Shown here in pieces: positions 56,956-64,000 of a stretch of 64,000 nt of DNA. Below the pieces are notes generated by a model. It was not told where the DNA came from. It worked only from the letters and a program-made list of their open reading frames with translations, and ran no database searches. Made by a program: the position numbers and the translations under genes. The stretch is from contig NZ_CP085953.1 in NCBI RefSeq assembly GCF_020735385.1, positions 868,001 to 932,000 of the forward strand, in the 5' to 3' direction. Every line of letters begins with the position of its first letter. The first letter of the stretch is position 1. This DNA is from Granulicatella elegans (GTDB lineage Bacteria > Bacillota > Bacilli > Lactobacillales > Aerococcaceae).

Positions 56956-57708
56956 TTACCAAAGAATCTCGCATTGTTTATTAACTGTATCTTGGAATGA
57001 TTCTACAGGTGCTTCGTTTGTAATAATATAATCAATCACATTATAATTGGCTAATTTAAAATAGTGACTTGTATTAAATTTTGATGAATCTGCTAATAAC
57101 ACCGTCAAATCTGAATTAGCGATCATTTGCTGTTTTAGTAGAGCTTGATTATGGTTTGCTTCATAGGCGCCAAATCGATCGAGTCCTCTACAACTCATGA
57201 AACAAATATCTGCATGAAAATTATTGATAAAATGGTTGGCAAAATCTCCCAGTGCCGAATTTGTCCCGTAATCAATGTGACCACCGCAGAAAAATAAAGT
57301 AATATTGTCATAATTATTCAGTTGCCGTGCGATTTCTAGTCCGTTTGTAATTACACGTAAATTTTGTAAATTTGCTAAATATGGAACGAGCATCGCAGCT
57401 GTTGATGAACTATCAATAAAAATCGATTGATTATCTGTTAAAAATGTTGAAGCTGTTTCAGCGATAAGTTTTTTTTCAGAAGTTTCTTCTTGCTTACGAC
57501 TCTCGTAAGTGTATTCAACATTGTTTGTTGTAACTAGTCTTACTTCTCCATGAGTACGAATAATTTTTCCATCTTTTTCTAATTGAATTAAGTCTCTTCT
57601 TAAGGTCGAAGTAGAACAATACATTAGAGTTTCTAATTGTACCGTAGATATCATTTTTCTTTTCGATAAAATATCTAAAATTTTGGTCATCCTTTCGTAA
57701 GAAACCAT
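56956..57708 (-). CDS. DeoR-family transcriptional regulator of the fucose operon
   Basis: A 250-residue regulator. The N-terminal helix-turn-helix covers residues 1-55 (RMTKILDILSKRKMISTVQL, CSTSTLRRDLIQLEKDGKII), followed by RTHGEVRLV, the DeoR signature. The C-terminal sugar-phosphate sensor domain has FIDSSSTAAMLVPYL, VITNGLEIARQL and LFFCGGHIDYGTNSALGD. I start at the ATG 57708 behind AGGAGGGG; the frame runs open to 57732. It is divergent from fucI, so it probably controls that operon in response to a fucose-derived phosphate. This role is inferred from position. Confidence 0.88.
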   Translation of the reverse strand: MVSYERMTKILDILSKRKMISTVQLETLMYCSTSTLRRDLIQLEKDGKIIRTHGEVRLVTTNNVEYTYESRKQEETSEKKLIAETASTFLTDNQSIFIDSSSTAAMLVPYLANLQNLRVITNGLEIARQLNNYDNITLFFCGGHIDYGTNSALGDFANHFINNFHADICFMSCRGLDRFGAYEANHNQALLKQQMIANSDLTVLLADSSKFNTSHYFKLANYNVIDYIITNEAPVESFQDTVNKQCEILW

Positions 57709-57741
57709 ATTACCCCTCCTGGTATAATACACTTTGAATAA

Positions 57742-57791
57742 TTTTGAACACTTTTGAAGAAATTATAGCACAAATTTTGAAGAAATTCCAA
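57742..57791 (-). promoter_or_regulatory. Regulator promoter overlapped by TTTTGAA operator repeats
   Basis: On the minus strand TTGGAA (57786-57791), 18-bp spacer and TG-extended TATAAT (57762-57767) make a good promoter for the DeoR gene. TTTTGAA occurs at 57742, 57752 and 57775 on the plus strand; the last two lie within the 13-bp repeat TTTTGAAGAAATT. The repeats flank the -10 and are likely binding sites for the DeoR protein itself. Confidence 0.65.
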
Positions 57792-57806
57792 TAGCGCTTC
57801 CATGTG

Positions 57807-57835
57807 TTGTATCCGCTTTCTGATATTGGTATGAT
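57807..57835 (+). promoter_or_regulatory. fucI operon promoter with overlapping cre-like site
   Basis: TTGTAT (57807-57812), 17-bp spacer, TG-extended TATGAT (57830-57835). TGTATCCGCTTTCT (57808-57821) matches the CcpA cre pattern TGNAANCGNWNNCA with two mismatches, and AGCGCTTCCA lies just upstream (57793-57802). The 200-bp leader to the fucI start has no gene that I can see. Confidence 0.6.
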
Positions 57836-58034
57836 GAAATCAAGAAACAGATGGTACTATTATGACATTTGATGATCATACTTTCATCTTAACGCCAACA
57901 AGTATCAATAAAAACAAGAAGGGGGAAACATTTAAAACAAAAGTTTTAAAAGATAGGAAGTAAAAAAATAGTCAGGAGTTCAAAATATGGATTGAATGAT
58001 ACTGACAAAAGGTAAAACAAGGAGGAAGGAAAAA

Positions 58035-59801
58035 ATGATACAACATCCACGTATCGGGATTCGTCCTACGATCGATGGCCGTCGTCAAGGGGTTCGCGAA
58101 TCTTTAGAAGTACAAACAATGAATATGGCCAAAAGTGTAGCAGCTTTGCTAGAATCAACATTGAAATATCCAGACGGACAACCTGTTGAATGTGTGATTT
58201 CACCATCAACAATTGGACGTGTACCAGAAGCTGCAGCTTCACATGAATTGTTCAAAAAGTCAAACGTTTGTGCAACAATCACAGTAACTCCATGTTGGTG
58301 TTATGGTAGTGAAACAATGGATATGTCGCCAGATATTCCACATGCTATTTGGGGATTCAATGGAACAGAAAGACCAGGAGCTGTATATTTAGCAGCCGTT
58401 CTTGCTTCTCATGCTCAAAAAGGAATTCCAGCATTTGGTATTTATGGTAAAGATGTTCAAGAAGCATCTACAACAGAAATTCCAGAAGATGTAAGAGAAA
58501 AACTTTTACGTTATGCACGAGCAGCACTTGCTACAGGATTAATGAGAGACACAGCTTACTTATCAATGGGTAGTGTTTCAATGGGTATTGGTGGTTCAAT
58601 CGTAAATCCTGATTTCTTCCAAGAATATTTAGGAATGCGTAATGAATCAGTGGATATGACAGAATTTACTCGTCGTATCGACCGTGGTATTTATGACCAT
58701 GAAGAATTTGAACGAGCTCTAGCTTGGGTAAAAGAAAATATTAAAGAAGGTTTTGACCGTAACCGTGAAGATTTAGTATTAAGTCGTGAAGAAAAAGATA
58801 AACAATGGGAATTTGTTATCAAAATGTTCATGATTGGTCGTGACTTAATGATTGGTAACCCACGCTTAGCTGAACTTGGTTTCGAAGAAGAAGCTGTTGG
58901 TCACTATGCTTTAGTTGGTGGATTCCAAGGCCAACGCCAATGGACAGACCACTTTCCTAATGGGGACTTTATGGAAACATTCTTAAACACTCAATTTGAC
59001 TGGAATGGTATCCGTCGTCCTTACATTTTCGCTACAGAAAATGATGCATTAAATGGTGTATCAATGTTATTTAACTACTTATTAACGAATACACCACAAA
59101 TTTTTGCAGACGTTCGTACTTACTGGAGTCCAGATGCAGTTGAACGTGTAACAGGACATAAATTAGAAGGCCATGCTGAAAATGGATTCTTACACTTAAT
59201 TAACTCAGGTTCTTGTACTTTAGATGGAACAGGTCAAGCTACTCGTGATGGAGAAGCTGTTATGAAACCATTCTGGGAATTAACACAAGATGAAGTAGAT
59301 GCAATGCTTGAAAATACTGATTTCCCAGCAGCAAACAGAGAATACTTCCGTGGTGGCGGTTACTCAACTCGCTTCTTAACAAAAGGAAATATGCCTGTAA
59401 CAATGGTTCGCTTAAACTTATTAAAAGGTGTAGGACCAGTATTACAAATCGCTGAAGGTTACACATTAGAGTTACCAGAAGATGTTCATCATACATTAGA
59501 CAATCGTACAGATCCAGGTTGGCCAACAACATGGTTTGCTCCTCGCTTAACAGGAAAAGGCGCGTTCAAGTCTGTATATGATGTAATGAACAACTGGGGT
59601 GCTAACCACGGTGCAATCACTTATGGACATATTGGAGCAGATTTAATTACATTAGCTTCTATGCTACGTATTCCAGTAAATATGCACAATATAGATGAAA
59701 AAGATATTTTCAGACCGAAAAATTGGTCATTATTTGGAACAGAAGATTTAGAATCAGCTGATTACCGTGCTTGTCAATTATTAGGTCCAATTCATAAATA
59801 A
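58035..59801 (+). CDS. fucI: L-fucose isomerase
   Basis: A 588-residue enzyme, near the usual 590, that converts L-fucose to L-fuculose. [20 protein letters not shown] opens it; [62 protein letters not shown] and the late [20 protein letters not shown] include the manganese and catalytic residues of the family. ATG 58035 is behind AAGGAGGAAGG; the frame is open to 57996. It is first in an operon with PTS-like and ABC transport genes. Kinase and aldolase genes are not in the window. Confidence 0.96.
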   Translation: MIQHPRIGIRPTIDGRRQGVRESLEVQTMNMAKSVAALLESTLKYPDGQPVECVISPSTIGRVPEAAASHELFKKSNVCATITVTPCWCYGSETMDMSPDIPHAIWGFNGTERPGAVYLAAVLASHAQKGIPAFGIYGKDVQEASTTEIPEDVREKLLRYARAALATGLMRDTAYLSMGSVSMGIGGSIVNPDFFQEYLGMRNESVDMTEFTRRIDRGIYDHEEFERALAWVKENIKEGFDRNREDLVLSREEKDKQWEFVIKMFMIGRDLMIGNPRLAELGFEEEAVGHYALVGGFQGQRQWTDHFPNGDFMETFLNTQFDWNGIRRPYIFATENDALNGVSMLFNYLLTNTPQIFADVRTYWSPDAVERVTGHKLEGHAENGFLHLINSGSCTLDGTGQATRDGEAVMKPFWELTQDEVDAMLENTDFPAANREYFRGGGYSTRFLTKGNMPVTMVRLNLLKGVGPVLQIAEGYTLELPEDVHHTLDNRTDPGWPTTWFAPRLTGKGAFKSVYDVMNNWGANHGAITYGHIGADLITLASMLRIPVNMHNIDEKDIFRPKNWSLFGTEDLESADYRACQLLGPIHK

Positions 59802-59815
59802 AAGAGGTAACTAGA

Positions 59816-60112
59816 ATGACAAAGACAATTATTTTAGCCTGCGTTGGCGGATTAACAACAAGTATGTTAGTAGAGAGAATTCATGAAGTAATTTATCGTG
59901 ATAAATTAGATTATTCATTCTACTCTGTAGGGATTACAGGTGTTGATAATTTAAAAAATGTAGATGTTCTACTATTATCACCTCAATTAGCTTATCTTGA
60001 AGAAAAAGCTAAAGCTAATCTTGATATTCCAGTTGCAGTTATTTCAGAGGAAGATTTTGAAAATATGCGCGGAGAAGAAGTTCTTAAACAAGGTATTGAT
60101 TTATTAGGATAA
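59816..60112 (+). CDS. PTS EIIB component, lactose/cellobiose-like
   Basis: A 98-residue protein beginning TKTIILACVGGLTTSMLVER, with the phosphorylatable cysteine Cys9 in the place of the CxxGxST(S) P-loop of EIIB-lac/cellobiose domains. The later parts VDVLLLSPQLAYLEEKAK and VAVISEEDFENMRGEE also fit. The loop is atypical (CVGGLTTS rather than CSAGMSTS). It lies 14 bp after fucI and 4 bp before an EIIA gene. No EIIC membrane component is encoded in the visible part of the operon. Confidence 0.8.
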   Translation: MTKTIILACVGGLTTSMLVERIHEVIYRDKLDYSFYSVGITGVDNLKNVDVLLLSPQLAYLEEKAKANLDIPVAVISEEDFENMRGEEVLKQGIDLLG

Positions 60113-60116
60113 GCTT

Positions 60117-60488
60117 ATGAATGATACTAAAAAAGCAGAAACAGGACGATTGATGCAACTCATAGTAAAAAGTAGTAAAGTGACAACTTTAGCAATGCAA
60201 TCCATGAAGAGTGCTCTTGCAGGTGATATATCATCTGCAAGAGAGTTACTCGATGAAGCGAAAGTTAAAGGAGTAGAAGCTCACAATATTCAAACAGAAA
60301 TGATTCAACTAGAGATTAAAGGAGAAGCAAGTACTCCAACATTACTAGCTGTACATGCACAAGATCATTTTATGAATAGTCACTTACTCGTTGAGATGGT
60401 TGGTATTATCGTTGAACAACAAGTGCAAATGAAAGCGCTCCAAGAGCGCGTTATCAAACTGGAACAGGTAGGTGAAACGCATGAGTAA
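60117..60488 (+). CDS. PTS EIIA component, lactose/cellobiose-like
   Basis: A 123-residue helical protein. LLAVHAQDHFMNSHLLVEMV carries the active-site histidine (H80) and the metal-binding aspartate (D83) of the trimeric EIIA-lac family; AHNIQTEMIQLEIKGEAS is also typical. The C-terminal LQERVIKLEQV is a longer coil. It would receive phosphate from HPr and pass it to the EIIB encoded upstream. The 3' end overlaps the ABC ATPase gene by 8 bp, so the two are translated together. A transport or regulatory role without EIIC is unresolved. Confidence 0.85.
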   Translation: MNDTKKAETGRLMQLIVKSSKVTTLAMQSMKSALAGDISSARELLDEAKVKGVEAHNIQTEMIQLEIKGEASTPTLLAVHAQDHFMNSHLLVEMVGIIVEQQVQMKALQERVIKLEQVGETHE

Positions 60489-61977
60489 TCCAGTTATTCT
60501 TGAAATGAAGGGAATCGTAAAAAGCTTTGGACCAGTAAAAGCCTTAAAAGGTGTAGATTTCGACTTAAGAACTGGTGAAGTACACGCCCTAATGGGTGAA
60601 AATGGTGCAGGAAAATCCACATTAATGAAAGTTTTAACAGGAATTTATAAACCGAATGAAGGAACGATTCACTATAACGGAAAACAAGTGGAATATTCAA
60701 AACCAAAAGAAGCAATGGATGATGGTATTGTTATTGTTCACCAAGAATTAAATATGATGAATGATTTAACAGTAGCACAAAATATTTTCATTGGTCGTGA
60801 AGAAATTAGTCAAGGTTTATTTATTGATGATAATACTGCGAATAAAAAGGCAAAAGAATTATTCAACTTGTTAAAACTGGATATTAATCCACAAGAAAAA
60901 GTGGGTCATTTAACAGTTGGAAAACAACAAATGGTTGAAATTGCAAAAGCGTTATCGATGGATGCTAAAGTTATCGTATTCGATGAACCAACTGCAGCTT
61001 TAACAGAATCAGAAATCAATGAATTGTTCGCGATTATTGATGATTTACGTCAAAAAGGTGTAGGAATCACTTATATTTCTCACCGTATGGATGAAATTGC
61101 TCGTATTACTGACCGAGTAACAGTTATGCGTGATGGTGAATATGTCGGTACAGTAAATACAAAAGATACAACTAAAGATGAAATTATTGCGATGATGGTA
61201 GGACGTGCAATTTATGAAGATCCAAAAGCAGCATCAGCTGTGCCAGAAGATGCACCAGTAGTCTTAGAAGTAGAACATTTAAATGCAGGAAGCACTGTAA
61301 AAGATGTAAGTTTTGTATTAAGAAAAGGCGAAATCTTAGGCTTCTCTGGTTTAATGGGGGCAGGTCGTACAGAAGTAGCTCGTTTACTATTCGGTGCGGA
61401 TAAAAAAGACAGCGGTACTATTAAGATTAACGGAAAAGAAGTGGATATTAAATCACCTCAAGATGCTATTCGTGAAGGTATTGGATATTTGTCTGAAGAC
61501 CGCAAACGTTATGGATGTATTGTGGATATGACAATTGCTAATAATACAGTAATGACAAACTTAGATAAGTATGTACATGGGGGGTTAATTAATGATGCAG
61601 AAATTGTTACAGCAAGTGATAAATTTGTTAAATCATTAAGAACAAAAACACCATCCTCAAAACAATTAGTTCGTAATTTGTCAGGTGGTAATCAACAAAA
61701 AGTTGTTATCGCGAAATGGTTAGAACAAGATAGTGATATCTTAATCTTTGATGAACCAACTCGAGGAATTGACGTTGGGGCAAAAAGTGAGATTTATACA
61801 TTAATGAACGAGCTAGTTGCTCAAGGAAAATCAATCATTATGATTTCTTCAGAATTAACAGAAATACTACGTATGAGTGACCGTATTGTTGTTATGTGTG
61901 AAGGTCGTAAAACAGGAGAACTTGACATTAGTCAAGCAACACAAGAACGTATCTTAGCTTTAGCTACAGATCGATAA
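60481..61977 (+). CDS. Sugar ABC transporter ATPase, RbsA-like (two ABC domains)
   Basis: A 498-residue ATPase of the CUT2 class. The first domain has Walker A GENGAGKST (39-47), LTVGKQQMVEIAKALS and VIVFDEPTAAL. The second domain has a degenerate P-loop (GLMGAGRTEVARLLFG), LSGGNQQKVVIAKWLE and ILIFDEPTRGIDVGAKSE. This asymmetry is normal for RbsA/MglA/XylG. I use ATG 60481 (AGGTAGGTGA before it). The fucose context suggests import of fucose or a fucose-containing sugar. Confidence 0.93.
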   Translation: MSNPVILEMKGIVKSFGPVKALKGVDFDLRTGEVHALMGENGAGKSTLMKVLTGIYKPNEGTIHYNGKQVEYSKPKEAMDDGIVIVHQELNMMNDLTVAQNIFIGREEISQGLFIDDNTANKKAKELFNLLKLDINPQEKVGHLTVGKQQMVEIAKALSMDAKVIVFDEPTAALTESEINELFAIIDDLRQKGVGITYISHRMDEIARITDRVTVMRDGEYVGTVNTKDTTKDEIIAMMVGRAIYEDPKAASAVPEDAPVVLEVEHLNAGSTVKDVSFVLRKGEILGFSGLMGAGRTEVARLLFGADKKDSGTIKINGKEVDIKSPQDAIREGIGYLSEDRKRYGCIVDMTIANNTVMTNLDKYVHGGLINDAEIVTASDKFVKSLRTKTPSSKQLVRNLSGGNQQKVVIAKWLEQDSDILIFDEPTRGIDVGAKSEIYTLMNELVAQGKSIIMISSELTEILRMSDRIVVMCEGRKTGELDISQATQERILALATDR

Positions 61978-61995
61978 TTGAAGAGGGGTATAAAT

Positions 61996-62979
61996 ATGGA
62001 AGAGAAAAACTCCATCTGGACTAAACTAGTAAAAACAGTTGGGCTACAAAAATTAATCGCAATAATCGCATTGATTGTTATTTTTGGATTTTTTGCAATC
62101 TCAAGTGAATCATTCCGTTCATTTGATACAGCAGTTAGCATCTTAGATGCATCTTATTACATTGGGTTTTTAGCTATTGGGGTAACATTCGTTATTATCA
62201 CTGGTGGGATTGACTTATCTATCGGTACTGTAATGATGTGTGCTGCTATTACTGGTGGTGTGCTCCATACAAAAATGGGTTGGCCTTTATGGTTAGCGCT
62301 TTTAGCAATTTTAGTGATTGGAGGTGTATTCGGATTATTCAACGGAGTATTAATTGCGAGATTTGGTTTGCCACCATTCATTGCAACACTTGGTACAATG
62401 ATGATTTCACGTGGTTTAAGTTCAATCATTTCTAATGTACAAAGTATTACATTCCCATTACGTGGAACAGGTGAAGGTTGGTATAAAGACCTATTCAGAA
62501 CGCAAGATAACTTCCCGACAGGGTTGATTGTACTGATTGTTGTAGCATTGTTAGCAGCAGTTGTATTAAATAAAACAAAAGTTGGGCGTTACATTTTCGC
62601 AATTGGTTCTAATAAAGAAGCTACAAGACTTTCTGGGGTTAATGTTATCAAATGGGAAGGTACAGCGTATGTTATTAGTGGATTATTAGCTGGTTTAGCT
62701 GGTATCGCATATGCGGCAACTTACTCAACAATTCTTCCTGGTACTGGTAACGGTATGGAACTTGACGCAATCGCAGGGGTAGTAGTCGGTGGTACTTCAT
62801 TAGCCGGTGGTGTTGGTTCAGTAATTGGTACAATTATTGGGGTATTCATTATGTCAGTATTGAAAATTGGTTTACCATATATCGACTTACAACCACACTA
62901 TCAATTATTCATCACAGGATTTGTAGTAATTGTAGCGGTTTACTCTGATATTTTAATCCGTCAAAACAAGAAAAAATAA
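61996..62979 (+). CDS. Sugar ABC transporter permease, RbsC-like
   Basis: A 327-residue membrane protein with about ten hydrophobic segments. SIWTKLVKTVGLQKLIAIIA opens it; GVTFVIITGGIDLSIGTVMM, RFGLPPFIATLGTMMISRGL and AIAGVVVGGTSLAGGVGSVI are classic CUT2 permease motifs. ATG 61996 has GAAGAGGGG upstream, and the frame is open to 61978. It pairs with the RbsA-like ATPase encoded 18 bp upstream. Confidence 0.93.
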   Translation: MEEKNSIWTKLVKTVGLQKLIAIIALIVIFGFFAISSESFRSFDTAVSILDASYYIGFLAIGVTFVIITGGIDLSIGTVMMCAAITGGVLHTKMGWPLWLALLAILVIGGVFGLFNGVLIARFGLPPFIATLGTMMISRGLSSIISNVQSITFPLRGTGEGWYKDLFRTQDNFPTGLIVLIVVALLAAVVLNKTKVGRYIFAIGSNKEATRLSGVNVIKWEGTAYVISGLLAGLAGIAYAATYSTILPGTGNGMELDAIAGVVVGGTSLAGGVGSVIGTIIGVFIMSVLKIGLPYIDLQPHYQLFITGFVVIVAVYSDILIRQNKKK

Positions 62980-63052
62980 GTGTTAAAAAGCATTGAGTGT
63001 TTCAAAATTTTAGTATACATCCAAAAAGGATAAATAAAAGGAGAGAAATCTT

Positions 63053-64000
63053 ATGAAAAAATCATTGAAATTTGCAATTGCCACTTTTGCTTGTGCTTCT
63101 GCTATCTTAGCAGGCTGTTCATCAAAATCAGGTGGTGGATCAGCATCAGGTTCAAAAGGTGGAGATTTTAAAGTAGAAGTAATTGCGAAAGGTTTCCAAC
63201 ATGACTTTTGGAAAGCAGTTAACAAAGGTGCTTCAAAAGCAGCAGATGAATTAGGTGCTAAAATTACATTCGTAGGACCACAAAATGAAACAGCGATTGC
63301 TGAACAATTAGAACAATTAAACAACGCAATCAACAAAAATCCAAAAGCTATTGCATTAGCAGCTTTAGATACAGAAGCTGAATTAGATGCAATTAAACAA
63401 GCTCAAAGCAAAAATATTCCAATTATCGGGTTTGACTCAGGGGTACCTGGTGCACCAGAAGGAGCTATTAAAGCAACAGCTTCAACTGACAACCACGCTG
63501 CTGGGGGAAATGCTGCAGAAAACTTATTCAAATTATTAGAAAGCAAAGTTGGAGATAAAAAAGCTCGTATAGGGGTTGTTTCTCAAGAAGTAAACTCTCT
63601 ATCAATCACTCAAAGAACAAGTGGTTTTATTGATAAAATGGTTGAATTATTAGAGAAAAAAGGTATTAAAACAGCTGTAGTTGGACATGACAAATTCAAA
63701 AACAATGTTTCAGAAGCAGATGCAAAAGTTGTCATTGAAGTTCGTGTTCCTGCACAAGTAGACGATGCTGCTGGTAAAACAGAAGCTTCAACTGTATTAG
63801 AAAAAGAAGATACTATTGCAATTTATGGTTCAAATGAATTTGCTGCAAAAGCAATCATCAACGCAAACGGTGGTTTCAAAGAATCTAAATTAGGCAAAGA
63901 TAAAATCTTAGCTGTTGGTTTTGACTCAGGTGCTTTACAACAAGACGCTATCCGTAAAGGTATCTTTGTAGGTTCAGTTACTCAAGACCCAGTTCAAATT
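63053..64000 (+). CDS. Sugar-binding lipoprotein of the CUT2 importer (partial, runs off the window)
   Basis: The first 316 residues of an RbsB-like binding protein; the frame is still open at the right edge. The signal peptide MKKSLKFAIATFACASAILA ends in lipobox LAGC (Cys22), followed by a Ser/Gly linker. Mature motifs PKAIALAALDTEAELDAIKQ, IPIIGFDSGVPG, TASTDNHAAGGNAAENLF and KILAVGFDSGALQQDAIRKG are typical of the periplasmic-binding-protein-I fold. AAAGGAGAG precedes the ATG. It should define what the importer carries. Confidence 0.93.
   Translation, partial: MKKSLKFAIATFACASAILAGCSSKSGGGSASGSKGGDFKVEVIAKGFQHDFWKAVNKGASKAADELGAKITFVGPQNETAIAEQLEQLNNAINKNPKAIALAALDTEAELDAIKQAQSKNIPIIGFDSGVPGAPEGAIKATASTDNHAAGGNAAENLFKLLESKVGDKKARIGVVSQEVNSLSITQRTSGFIDKMVELLEKKGIKTAVVGHDKFKNNVSEADAKVVIEVRVPAQVDDAAGKTEASTVLEKEDTIAIYGSNEFAAKAIINANGGFKESKLGKDKILAVGFDSGALQQDAIRKGIFVGSVTQDPVQI

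Noticed and set aside
1-64000. CRISPR arrays, tRNA or rRNA genes, prophage
   Set aside because: I saw no regularly spaced repeats, no tRNA or rRNA signatures, and no phage structural or integrase genes. The RhuM remnant alone does not make a prophage.

Overview
The window is one low-GC, gene-dense stretch of a Firmicutes (Lactobacillales) chromosome. The orders rapZ-glmR-whiA, pth-mfd-flippase-rqcP-divIC-yabR-tilS-hpt-ftsH-hslO and tadA-SRP RNA-dnaX-ybaB-recR, a dlt operon, an L-lactate dehydrogenase and a glmS ribozyme support this. A Carnobacteriaceae member such as Granulicatella fits best, but that is inference from gene content and not a database match.

Layout. 1-4400: a CUT1-type carbohydrate/glycerol-phosphate ABC importer operon (two permeases, lipoprotein binding protein) with a metallo-beta-lactamase/beta-CASP protein translationally coupled inside it. 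4400-15700: a decayed accessory island. It holds a twice-frameshifted RhuM-type gene, a GNAT acetyltransferase and a broken second one, three transposase remnants, and a 6.2 kb gene for a 2061-residue LPXTG surface protein that looks imported. A 27-bp direct repeat lies near both ends. 15794-22700: 5'-nucleotidase-like phosphatase, BceRS-like two-component system, rapZ-glmR-whiA, and a short SSB paralogue. 22700-25070 (minus strand): orphan RelB/DinJ antitoxin, HAD phosphatase, ldh. 25200-38550: the conserved pth to hslO block, with an mgtC-like gene inserted that has its own promoter and terminator. 38740-42940: dltABCD, with a dltX-like gene after dltD. 42990-47670: CapA-like protein (minus), fba, glmS ribozyme and glmS. 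47740-55060: LMW phosphatase, AI-2E family permease, tadA, SRP RNA, HelD-like helicase, dnaX, ybaB, recR. 55100-56745: a long rod-like hairpin split at its tip by an intact ISL3-family element with a perfect 8-bp target duplication. 56950 to the end: a DeoR-type regulator divergent from a fucose operon (fucI, lone PTS EIIB and EIIA, then a ribose-type ABC importer) whose binding-protein gene runs off the window.

How it fits together. GlmS is controlled by its ribozyme, and RapZ- and GlmR-family proteins of amino-sugar/envelope control are encoded 24-26 kb away. The dlt operon and BceRS-like pair point to cell-envelope stress defence. The fucose locus probably serves host-glycan foraging, and the LPXTG protein probably serves adhesion.

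The most noteworthy points are: PTS EIIA/EIIB without EIIC inside an ABC-type fucose operon; the long hairpin split by ISL3; a family of structured 3'-end elements sharing internal loop sequence; dltX moved to the end of dlt; and a homopolymer at the start of the giant adhesin gene that could switch its expression.
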